Shown: positions 7,086 through 11,980, counted from the stretch's first letter. The stretch: DNA of 12,464 nt from Candidatus Daviesbacteria bacterium (GCA_016186985.1 JACPKO010000042.1:1-12464); one strand, 5' to 3'. A program made the numbers and translations. The notes: generated from the letters alone by a model not told the origin.

Positions 7086-7116
7086 GAGTTGCAAACTCGA
7101 GTTAAACGAGTATATT
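7086..7116 (+). promoter_or_regulatory. Candidate promoter overlapped by GAGTT palindromes
   Basis: The possible -35 TTGCAA (7089-7094) and -10 TATATT (7111-7116) are 16 bp apart, placing transcription near 7123 ahead of the glycosidase-like gene. GAGTT-GCA-AACTC (7086-7098) and the perfect 10-bp palindrome AACTCGAGTT (7094-7103) cover the -35 and spacer, as an operator would. No regulator is identified. Confidence 0.35.
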
Positions 7117-7147
7117 ATTCCGAAGGTCAGCTGCTTACTTTAAAAGC

Positions 7148-8278
7148 ATGAATGAAATTAAACTTAAGGATTATATTATTTCACTTGAAACGATATATAC
7201 TATAAAAAATATCCTTTTTGACTCTTTAAAAACCCGTTTGGTAGGAATACCAGGAATCAAAATAGAAAGTTTGGAAGATATGGCCAGCCATGTACTTAGA
7301 TCAAATTTAAAAGATAATAAGCTACTATTATCCGGCTGGGGGCATTATAAGTTAATGTGGATCGCAGATTTGGGCGTTGCTTTTGACGGCTTAGGACATG
7401 TGTTTGATTTTAAAATTCTAAAATCCATCCTGAAGCACATCCTTGAAATTTCTTCAAAACATAATAAAGTTTTCACCTGTTACTCACAAAAGAGCGGATC
7501 CGATATTCCCTGGAAAAGGGCAGATTCACTTCCCTGGTTAATCTATTGTTTAGGTAAGTACAAAGAAGTAACTAAAGACACTTTGCTGCTAAAAAAATAT
7601 AAACCTCTGCTTCAAAAACTTATTTTCGATTTTGAATCCGAGTACCTTGATCCTGACGGGATAGTCAAAAATAATGTGACGGGCGATTGGATGGATACAA
7701 TTAAGCGCCCCTCATCGACCTGGAATAATATCTGTGTTTTAAACATGCTTTATCTTACAAGAAAGATGGAATTTAAAACTAATTTCAATCCAGGCGTGAT
7801 AGAAAAAAAATTGCTCTCCCGAAGGTTTAAAAAAAACTTTCTTGTAGATTACTCGGGTAGTAAACAACTCAGTGTAGATTCAGCAGTTCTCGCTCTTTAC
7901 TTTGGGTTATTCTCAAAAGCTATCAGGTCAACTCTGGCCGATAAATTAAATCAGCTTGAAATATTCGATCCTTATCCAATGAGAGCATCAGTTATAAATT
8001 ATCCCAATTCCTTAAAACCGCTGCTTACAAGACTAACTGCGCAGGGTTTTCATCAAACTGCAAGATGGCCGCACCTTGGACTAATGTTTCTAAACGGTTT
8101 AAGAAAGATTAGCAAAAAGGATAATAATAAGTTTAAGAACATAAGTCGCTTAATGCGCAAATACTCAAACTTTCTGGAAACAGTTGATGTTAAAGGTAAG
8201 GTCTTAGGTACAGTTCTTAGCTCAGAATACGGCTTCTCAATGACAGCAGGCCAGTACCTTGAATATTCTAATTCATGA
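7148..8278 (+). CDS. (alpha/alpha)6 six-hairpin glycosidase-like protein
   Basis: This 376-residue protein looks like a member of the six-hairpin glycosidase superfamily, closest in feel to amylo-alpha-1,6-glucosidase or neutral-invertase-like barrels. Supporting stretches are WGHYKLMWIADLGVAFDGLG (64-83), IPWKRADSLPWLIYCLGKY (120-138), VTGDWMDTIKRPSSTWNNICVLNMLYL (177-203, including the Asp-rich DWMDT), LSVDSAVLALYFGLF (241-255), QTARWPHLGLMFLNGLRK (303-320) and the terminal SSEYGFSMTAGQYLEY (358-373). Such enzymes hydrolyse glycosidic bonds through paired acidic residues; Asp180 and Asp183 are candidates. No signal peptide is present, so it should be cytoplasmic, acting on storage glucan or sugars, or an inactive relative. 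No Shine-Dalgarno is seen. The gene stands alone, bracketed by GTACCCCAAA repeats. Confidence 0.6.
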   Translation: MNEIKLKDYIISLETIYTIKNILFDSLKTRLVGIPGIKIESLEDMASHVLRSNLKDNKLLLSGWGHYKLMWIADLGVAFDGLGHVFDFKILKSILKHILEISSKHNKVFTCYSQKSGSDIPWKRADSLPWLIYCLGKYKEVTKDTLLLKKYKPLLQKLIFDFESEYLDPDGIVKNNVTGDWMDTIKRPSSTWNNICVLNMLYLTRKMEFKTNFNPGVIEKKLLSRRFKKNFLVDYSGSKQLSVDSAVLALYFGLFSKAIRSTLADKLNQLEIFDPYPMRASVINYPNSLKPLLTRLTAQGFHQTARWPHLGLMFLNGLRKISKKDNNKFKNISRLMRKYSNFLETVDVKGKVLGTVLSSEYGFSMTAGQYLEYSNS

Positions 8279-8282
8279 ATAT

Positions 8283-8317
8283 GTACCCCAAACGAATGGG
8301 AACCAGCTTCTAGGTAC
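8283..8317. repeat. Second GTACCCCAAA copy with its own inverted arm
   Basis: GTACCCCAAA (8283-8292) repeats the sequence at 6991-7000, here 4 nt after the stop codon of the glycosidase-like gene. A local inverted repeat ATGTACC (8281-8287) / GGTACAT (8313-8319) encloses it. Further on, TCTA-CCCT-T-AGGG-(AT)-TAGA at 8374-8392 forms another small stem. The 142-bp gap before the next gene holds no recognisable promoter. Confidence 0.5.
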
Positions 8318-8420
8318 ATTGAATGTATGGCAAACTCTACTGAGTGGCAGCTTAAAGCCAAGTCTAGCATTCATCTACCCTTAGGGATTAGAATCTCCTA
8401 TTAAGAAGTATCACACTCTC

Positions 8421-9605
8421 ATGAGCAGGGCAGAATCAGAAATATCATATATAAATCCTTATACTCGAAATTTTCTAACAAGAGCAATTAAAGAAGGGGC
8501 ACATTTGATACCTCCTCCCAAAACCCCTGAGCAAGAATGGGTACAGATAAGGAATATTGCTGGAAGTTATTTTGCAAGTCCGGGCAGACTCTCTGATATC
8601 GGAAGAGTTTATGCAAGTACCCGAAAGAATAGTAGAGATAATGATGGAAATCCAACACCTTTAACAGGAGGTGCAATTGGATTTAGAGTTCACGCATTTA
8701 TAGAGAGATTACATATCAACAGCAGTCCAGCCCTGCGAAAAGCATTTCCACTAGGACGCTTATCTTTAAACAAGAGAGGATCAAAATATCATCGATTAAA
8801 AATGTCAGAAAGAAAAGGTGGTGTAGCTAAACAAGTCGCAGATCAACTTACCCAGGGACAATACGGGAAAACTGTTTTAAGGCAATATGATCTAACCACA
8901 AATGATAAAGCCTACATGCGTAGCAGATTGAGAGAAATGGGACTAAATATTCCTCTTATGGGTAATAGAAGACCTATTGAATTAGAGAGAGGAGAAAAAC
9001 CTCTGAGAGTGTTATCTTCCACCGATCCTGAAATTCAGAAAGCACTTGATGAATTATCAATGGGTCAATATTTAGCTTTATCTACTGAAAATCCACCAGT
9101 TGTCACAACGGCAATTAAATTAGCCCAGGAACTTGGGTATCATTTTCCAGTTAGATTATCTAGTCCATTTATAGATACTATTACAGCGGCCCAAATCCCT
9201 CTGTCTATAAAAGAATCAATAATCAAATCAGGTGAACAGGCTGGCGTCAGGCAGAGACGCTTTATTGTCTGGATTGCCCATACTGACAGAATCAAACAAG
9301 CTTATGAAGGTAACCCTAATTTAAGCGAGTATAAAAATAAAGAAGTATTGGAAATAGTTTGCGGACCTGAACTTCGGCTACCTCCTGCCCCAATAATAAA
9401 TCAGTACCGAGAACGCTTAGGTTTTATACCTGCGTCAAAAGCTTTACGTAGAGCTGGTGTGTCAAGGAGATGGACTAAAGAAGGGATTGTTGAGTTTTTT
9501 GGAAATCGCAGTCCCGTTACCCTTATTAGGGCTTACGACACACTCTATTGTCACCAAAGCCAATTCGATACTTTAAAAAGGTTTGCCGACCAGAAGACTA
9601 AGTAA
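8421..9605 (+). CDS. Hypothetical protein, possibly DNA-binding (no family recognised)
   Basis: I do not recognise this 394-residue soluble protein. It has no signal peptide or membrane helix and is rich in Arg and Lys. Residues 40-70 (WVQIRNIAGSYFASPGRLSDIGRVYASTRKN) and 330-372 (RERLGFIPASKALRRAGVSRRWTKEGIVEFFGNRSPVTLIR) each have the helix-turn-helix rhythm of small basic helices. The middle (105-160) is also basic, with segments such as KRGSKYHRLKMSERKGG. This suggests several short DNA- or RNA-binding modules, but that is inference from composition. The ATG at 8421 has no Shine-Dalgarno. It is followed by 27 bp and then the convergent tRNA-Glu. Its codon composition is less extremely AT-biased than the core genes, which would be compatible with an accessory gene. 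Confidence 0.7.
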   Translation: MSRAESEISYINPYTRNFLTRAIKEGAHLIPPPKTPEQEWVQIRNIAGSYFASPGRLSDIGRVYASTRKNSRDNDGNPTPLTGGAIGFRVHAFIERLHINSSPALRKAFPLGRLSLNKRGSKYHRLKMSERKGGVAKQVADQLTQGQYGKTVLRQYDLTTNDKAYMRSRLREMGLNIPLMGNRRPIELERGEKPLRVLSSTDPEIQKALDELSMGQYLALSTENPPVVTTAIKLAQELGYHFPVRLSSPFIDTITAAQIPLSIKESIIKSGEQAGVRQRRFIVWIAHTDRIKQAYEGNPNLSEYKNKEVLEIVCGPELRLPPAPIINQYRERLGFIPASKALRRAGVSRRWTKEGIVEFFGNRSPVTLIRAYDTLYCHQSQFDTLKRFADQKTK

Positions 9606-9632
9606 GGGATTAGACTGCTATACTAATCTAAG

Positions 9633-9705
9633 TACCGCCTACGGGAGTCGAACCCGTGATTACTGGGATGAAAACCCAGCGTCCTAACCACTAGACGAAG
9701 GCGGC
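9633..9705 (-). tRNA. tRNA-Glu (UUC)
   Basis: Read on the minus strand, 73 nt fold into a full cloverleaf. The acceptor GCCGCCT pairs with AGGCGGT (G1-U72 wobble) with discriminator A. The anticodon stem CTGGG/CCCAG encloses loop TTTTCAT with anticodon TTC, and the T arm is ACGGG-TTCGACT-CCCGT. CCA is not encoded. It converges on the preceding 394-residue gene, and its 5' end is partly duplicated at 9793-9804. Confidence 0.96.
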
Positions 9706-9804
9706 TCATTACGCTTCGCTTATTCGCCGCTCATCGTCTGCAAGTACTTCGCTAGCTATTGTGATCTTCGTCCAATAGCACTCCATACTCTAAGACGAAG
9801 GCGG
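9693..9804. repeat. 12-bp direct repeat of the tRNA-Glu 5' end, offset exactly 100 bp
   Basis: AGACGAAGGCGG occurs at 9693-9704, inside the tRNA-Glu acceptor/D region, and again at 9793-9804. The second copy is the loop of a small hairpin TAAGAC (9791-9796) / GTCTTA (9805-9810). Between the copies lies a 7-bp perfect hairpin GCTATTG (9755-9761) / CAATAGC (9773-9779), whose loop contains the same GACGAAG in inverted orientation. The 88-bp interval has no reading frame and is richer in CG dinucleotides than its surroundings. It could be a small insertion with target duplication or a remnant of a broken tRNA copy. Confidence 0.55.
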
Positions 9805-9847
9805 GTCTTAATAAAAGCTTTGAAATTTTATCAAAAAATGTGGATTT

Positions 9848-9874
9848 AGTCTAATACTACTTTAGTACTAGATT
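9848..9874. repeat. 12-bp near-perfect inverted repeat
   Basis: AGTCTAATACTA (9848-9859) and TAGTACTAGATT (9863-9874) pair with two wobble-type mismatches around a CTT loop. It lies about 30 bp upstream of the candidate promoter of the structured RNA. It may be an operator or a weak terminator; no clear T-run follows. Confidence 0.4.
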
Positions 9875-9901
9875 GATACCCTTTTATATATATTTAATTA
9901 G

Positions 9902-9930
9902 TTGACTGAAGATGTGAAAATCGCTATTTT
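9902..9930 (+). promoter_or_regulatory. Candidate promoter of the structured RNA
   Basis: The -35 TTGACT (9902-9907, five of six consensus bases) and -10 TATTTT (9925-9930, four of six) are 17 bp apart. The predicted start is near 9937. The only thing downstream before a strong terminator is a base-paired non-coding stretch. Confidence 0.4.
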
Positions 9931-9936
9931 TAGAGT

Positions 9937-10055
9937 CCAGTGTAAACTGGGTTTCTCGCTAAAACATATCTGACTGTCTAAGTTGTTTATGTATGAAGTT
10001 TTAGCAATAGGACTTTGTATGGCGAGAAGGGAAAAAGCCCCGCAAGGGGCTTTTT
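9937..10055 (+). ncRNA. Candidate structured non-coding RNA, about 120 nt
   Basis: A stretch without a credible protein lies between a sigma70-like promoter and an intrinsic terminator, and can fold into a nested structure. Hairpin 1 is CCAGT-GTAA-ACTGG (9937-9950). An outer stem TTCTCGC (9953-9959) / GCGAGAA (10022-10028) encloses TAAAAC (9960-9965) / GTTTTA (9998-10003). The inner stem would be 8 bp (GCTAAAAC/GTTTTAGC) if it borrowed GC from the outer one. AGAGTCC (9932-9938) can alternatively pair with GGACTTT (10010-10016), a possible switch or pseudoknot. It is not a tRNA, 5S, SRP or tmRNA by any motif I know. The class is unknown; a cis-regulatory leader is less likely because the terminator precedes any gene. 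Confidence 0.45.
10032..10055. terminator. Strong intrinsic terminator (bidirectional)
   Basis: AAAAA-GCCCC-GCAA-GGGGC-TTTTT forms a perfect 10-bp stem, five of them GC, with a GCAA tetraloop and flanking A and T tracts. It can therefore stop transcription from either side. It ends the candidate RNA above and insulates it from the tRNA-Lys cassette. Confidence 0.85.
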
Positions 10056-10184
10056 CTGTGTCCGGTTGTATTTTTAGCCTCATTACAGATATAATTACCT
10101 CGTACTTACGAAGAATTATTCATTTTTTATAGACACAAGCTGTAGCAATTCAGAAATTGCGGAAGCGGTAGTCGAGTTTCGACG
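10056..10184. other. Gene-free spacer with a possible promoter and two small hairpins
   Basis: A perfect TATAAT at 10090-10095 with a poor -35 (TTGTAT, 10066-10071, 18-bp spacer) could start a transcript through the tRNA-Lys cassette. CAATT-CAGA-AATTG (10147-10160) and GTCGA-GTT-TCGAC (10171-10183) are small perfect hairpins just before the broken tRNA copy. No reading frame with coding character is seen here. Together with the tRNA-Glu repeat interval and the candidate RNA, it makes up the roughly 530-bp protein-free region from 9706 to 10235. Confidence 0.35.
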
Positions 10185-10235
10185 AGGTCCGGTAGCTCAG
10201 TGGTAGATCCGGCAAAGCCGGACTTTTAAGCTTTT
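10185..10235 (+). pseudogene. Broken 5' copy of tRNA-Lys upstream of the GIY-YIG gene
   Basis: Bases 10185-10207 are identical over 23 nt to 10483-10505, which is the base before plus the first 22 nt of the intact tRNA-Lys. Bases 10223-10235 (CTTTTAAGCTTTT) are identical to its anticodon loop and 3' anticodon stem at 10514-10526. Between them the normal 8 nt (GCAGAAGC) are replaced by 15 nt that form a perfect hairpin TCCGGC-AAA-GCCGGA. The copy stops there, with no T arm or 3' acceptor, and the GIY-YIG ATG follows immediately. It cannot make a tRNA. Hairpin plus CTTTTaagCTTTT resembles a weak terminator or attenuator. Confidence 0.85.
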
Positions 10236-10493
10236 ATGTTTTATGTATATGTAATAAAAAGTGAATCGTCAGGGAAAATATACATTGGACAATCAAATGA
10301 TTTAGATCTGAGATTTAAAAGACACAATGGAAAATTACCTGCTAAATCGGGAAGTTATACTAAAATTAACAAAGGGCCTTGGAAGTTGGTTTACAAAGAA
10401 GAGTATGCAACAAGGGAAGACGCAGTTATTAGAGAAAAATATTTAAAGTCCCATAGAGGACGGGACTGGTTAAAATTAATGAAGGTCCGGTAG
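10236..10493 (+). CDS. Small GIY-YIG nuclease embedded at tRNA-Lys
   Basis: This is an 85-residue single-domain GIY-YIG nuclease of the UvrC/YhbQ-like type. The GIY element is YVYVIKS (3-9) and the YIG element IYIGQS (15-20, Tyr16). Then come the catalytic arginine Arg26 and His30 in LDLRFKRHN, and the metal-ligand Glu67 in AVIREKYLKS. The typical GRDWLK end follows. The family cuts DNA; relatives include repair nucleases, homing endonucleases and restriction enzymes. The gene begins directly after the broken tRNA-Lys copy. Its last codons (GTC CGG) and TAG stop (10491-10493) are the first bases of the intact tRNA-Lys, so coding sequence and tRNA overlap by 10 nt. No Shine-Dalgarno is present. 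Homing-like behaviour is inferred from the context, not from the protein. Confidence 0.88.
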   Translation: MFYVYVIKSESSGKIYIGQSNDLDLRFKRHNGKLPAKSGSYTKINKGPWKLVYKEEYATREDAVIREKYLKSHRGRDWLKLMKVR

Positions 10494-10555
10494 CTCAGTG
10501 GTAGAGCAGAAGCCTTTTAAGCTTTTGGTCCAGGGTTCGAATCCCTGCCGGATCA
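10484..10555 (+). tRNA. tRNA-Lys (UUU)
   Basis: This is a complete 72-nt cloverleaf. The acceptor GGTCCGG pairs with CCGGATC (one G-U), discriminator A at 10555. The D arm is GCTC/GAGC, the anticodon stem GAAGC/GCTTT encloses CTTTTAA with anticodon TTT, and the T arm is CAGGG-TTCGAAT-CCCTG. CCA is not encoded. TAAAAT at 10471-10476, inside the nuclease gene, would place a transcription start about one base before the mature 5' end, so the tRNA may have its own promoter there. Confidence 0.96.
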
Positions 10556-10599
10556 CTAGTTAACGATTGTTAAAAATAGATGAAAGAAATTAACAGAAG

Positions 10600-10627
10600 T
10601 TGATTAGTTGCCCGTTGCGGGTATAAG
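10600..10627 (+). promoter_or_regulatory. Candidate promoter of the PsbP-like gene
   Basis: The -35 TTGATT (10600-10605) and -10 TATAAG (10622-10627) are 16 bp apart, giving a start near 10634 and a leader of about 20 nt with no Shine-Dalgarno. This is a moderate match only. Confidence 0.35.
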
Positions 10628-10653
10628 TTATTCGTGAGAAACTTTTTATAAAT

Positions 10654-11265
10654 ATGAGAAAAAGAAGGACTAGTGACGTATATCTAGTAATTGCTGTTTT
10701 AGTATCTCTACTGATAGGATTTTTCTTCGGAATAAAATATCAAAATTCTTCTTTGAATCCCAGCGCTCAAACACGAAATCAGATAAGTTCAATTAATCCC
10801 GCAAAGAAAAGTGACATTCCAACTAAATGGGCAAAGTACAAAAGTCCTACAAATGCACCTGTTCAGTTCAGATTAGAGTATCCGTCAGAATGGAAAGTAG
10901 ATAATTTATACATTGAGGGAGGTCATACAGTTCCTTTTTCACCAGATGATATTACAAAAGCACCAATTACTGTTGAAGATTATATCAGTAACGACACTTT
11001 AAACCAGTACACCAAACAGTATTATTGTCATGATAAAAATAGTAGTTGTCCTGATGAAAAGGGAGTAATTAATATTAAGGTAAATGGATTAGAAGCTAAG
11101 AGGCTTGTTCCATACGGAGAAATAAATAGTGTTACTACAGTGGTTAAAAAGGGTAATTCATTTGTTATGTTAACTGTTTCCCTACTTAGTAATAACACTT
11201 CAAATTATACAGATGAAGCATTATTAAAAATTTTTGATCACATGTCTTCAACAATTACTTTCTAG
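10654..11265 (+). CDS. Membrane-anchored extracellular PsbP-like protein
   Basis: This 203-residue protein has a basic N-terminus (MRKRR), one hydrophobic anchor at about 9-26 and a Ser/Asn-rich linker. A globular part from about residue 58 starts with KYKSPTNAPVQFRLEYPSEWKVDN. That pattern (a Y..P segment, then an F.l.YPs.W strand) is typical of PsbP-like domains found in many small bacterial secreted proteins, where the function is unknown. Later strands are GVINIKVNGLEAKRL and SFVMLTVSLL, ending FDHMSSTITF. Cys125 and Cys132 could form a disulfide outside the cell. No lipobox is present. The gene stands alone after tRNA-Lys and is followed by a repeat-rich spacer. Confidence 0.65.
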   Translation: MRKRRTSDVYLVIAVLVSLLIGFFFGIKYQNSSLNPSAQTRNQISSINPAKKSDIPTKWAKYKSPTNAPVQFRLEYPSEWKVDNLYIEGGHTVPFSPDDITKAPITVEDYISNDTLNQYTKQYYCHDKNSSCPDEKGVINIKVNGLEAKRLVPYGEINSVTTVVKKGNSFVMLTVSLLSNNTSNYTDEALLKIFDHMSSTITF

Positions 11266-11318
11266 CAAGAATAAGTAGAGTTCTTATATAATACTTATAC
11301 CAAATGATCCTTGTGCCG

Positions 11319-11415
11319 TCTAAAGACGAGCCTCGCCTGTCAGGCGGGGTGAAAGTATCCTTCGGCAAGCTCAGGACTATAGCCTTATTAGGAAACCCTT
11401 CGACTTCGCTCAGGG
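11319..11415. repeat. Cluster of REP-like palindromic repeats
   Basis: The 190-bp spacer between convergent genes (11266-11455) holds several palindromes. GTCT-AA-AGAC is at 11319-11328. A 9-bp stem CCTCGCCTG/CAGGCGGGG with one wobble lies at 11331-11349. Two related elements follow: TCCTTCGGCAAGCTCAGGA (11358-11376) and CCCTTCGACTTCGCTCAGGG (11396-11415). The last two share the layout CCTTCG...GCTCAGG and look like two copies of one dispersed family. They are GC-rich against an AT-rich background and may be repetitive extragenic palindromes that also end transcription for both flanking genes. Confidence 0.65.
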
Positions 11416-11455
11416 TAAACTATTTTCATGATTCATCTAGGCCATAAGGATCGAA

Positions 11456-11686
11456 TTAAACTCTTTGGTTTACTACGTAATAATCAATAAGCCTTCTAAT
11501 CATTGCCTGATAAGAAGCTCCATGTTTTTTAGCAGCATTTTTGAAAAAGTCCAAGCTTTTTTGAGAAAGTGTTAAAGTTACCTTTGTCCTCTTTTCTTTA
11601 AATATAAGATCATCCGGACTTGGCAAGAAATTTTCTATAACTCTTGCATTAATTGGTTCATCTGTGTACATGATTTTTTTCTTCAT
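11456..11686 (-). CDS. brnA: BrnA-type antitoxin
   Basis: This 76-residue protein has a C-terminal BrnA/ribbon-helix-helix-like segment: the strand KVTLTLSQKSLDFFKNAAKK followed by SYQAMIRRLIDYYV (58-71). BrnA binds and neutralises BrnT and represses their shared promoter. Residues 1-33 (including the FLPSPDDLIFKEKR stretch) would be the toxin-binding or linker part. The frame stays open upstream to a TTG at 11720-11722, but the ATG at 11684-11686 is preferred; it has an AAAGGG-like sequence 11 nt before it. The gene overlaps the brnT 3' end by 29 nt, so the pair is translationally linked. Confidence 0.8.
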   Translation of the reverse strand: MKKKIMYTDEPINARVIENFLPSPDDLIFKEKRTKVTLTLSQKSLDFFKNAAKKHGASYQAMIRRLIDYYVVNQRV

Positions 11687-11945
11687 AGATTTTTTTACCC
11701 TTTCTCCAATAGCCCGCACCAATTATCCTAATGCGGTTTTTTCTATAGGTGAAACGGACAGTTAATATACCTCCTTTCACTTCTCCGAAACAGTAGAATC
11801 TTTTTTCCTTTTGACTATGCTCTAGATCTTCAGCGATTACCTGACTCGGGTCAGCAAACGCGTATTGTGCTGTTTCAAAATTGACTCCATGCTTTCTTAA
11901 ATTCTCAGCATTCTTATCCTCATCCCAGTCAAAGGATGTATTCAT
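11658..11945 (-). CDS. brnT: BrnT-type ribonuclease toxin
   Basis: This 95-residue protein matches BrnT, the RNase toxin of a type II toxin-antitoxin system with a RelE-like fold. Landmarks are FDWDEDKNAENLRKHGVNFE (5-24), the FADP turn (30-33), EDLEHSQKEKRFYCFGEV (39-56), LTVRFTYRKNRIRIIGAGY (61-79) and the closing YEE. The usual arginine-rich RRATKRER segment near the end is replaced by YWRKGKKIYEE, a local divergence that might affect catalysis. Gene order toxin-then-antitoxin with overlap is typical of BrnT-BrnA. The ATG lies 4 nt after an extended -10 (TGGTAATAT), implying a leaderless message. Confidence 0.88.
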   Translation of the reverse strand: MNTSFDWDEDKNAENLRKHGVNFETAQYAFADPSQVIAEDLEHSQKEKRFYCFGEVKGGILTVRFTYRKNRIRIIGAGYWRKGKKIYEEKNHVHR

Positions 11946-11949
11946 AAAT

Positions 11950-11980
11950 ATATTACCATATTGCCATATATTTTGCCATA
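11950..11980 (-). promoter_or_regulatory. brnT promoter with three operator-like direct repeats
   Basis: Minus strand: extended -10 TGGTAATAT (box 11950-11955, TGn 11956-11958) directly before the brnT ATG at 11945. On the plus strand the motif TTGCCATA occurs at 11961-11968 and 11973-11980, with TTACCATA at 11953-11960. They start 8 and 12 bp apart and cover the -10 and the place of the -35. BrnA dimers are known to autoregulate, so these are candidate BrnA sites. Confidence 0.5.

Noticed and set aside
8053..8370. Minus-strand frame across the end of the glycosidase-like gene
   Set aside because: It is a shadow of the plus-strand gene and the GTACC repeat region, with no family resemblance.
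9953..10055. Resemblance to a tracrRNA (GTTTTAGC next to a T-tract terminator)
   Set aside because: There is no cas gene and no CRISPR array in the window, and the matching arm GCTAAAAC is local, forming a simple stem. The resemblance is short and probably coincidental.
9898..10083. 61-codon minus-strand frame
   Set aside because: It runs antisense through the stems and terminator of the candidate RNA, has no coding-like composition and resembles no protein.
10185..10235. A second functional tRNA-Lys, or a tRNA with a group I intron holding the GIY-YIG gene
   Set aside because: The upstream copy lacks a pairable anticodon stem, T arm and 3' acceptor. The downstream copy is complete rather than a 3' exon, and no intron core is recognisable.
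9633..10555. Integrative element using tRNA attachment sites
   Set aside because: No integrase or recombinase gene is in the window. The duplicated parts are tRNA 5' ends, whereas integrase att sites usually use 3' ends.
11687..11722. TTG at 11722 as the brnA start
   Set aside because: The ATG at 11686 gives a normal BrnA length and has an AAAGGG-like sequence ahead; the extra residues are the brnT C-terminal region in another frame.
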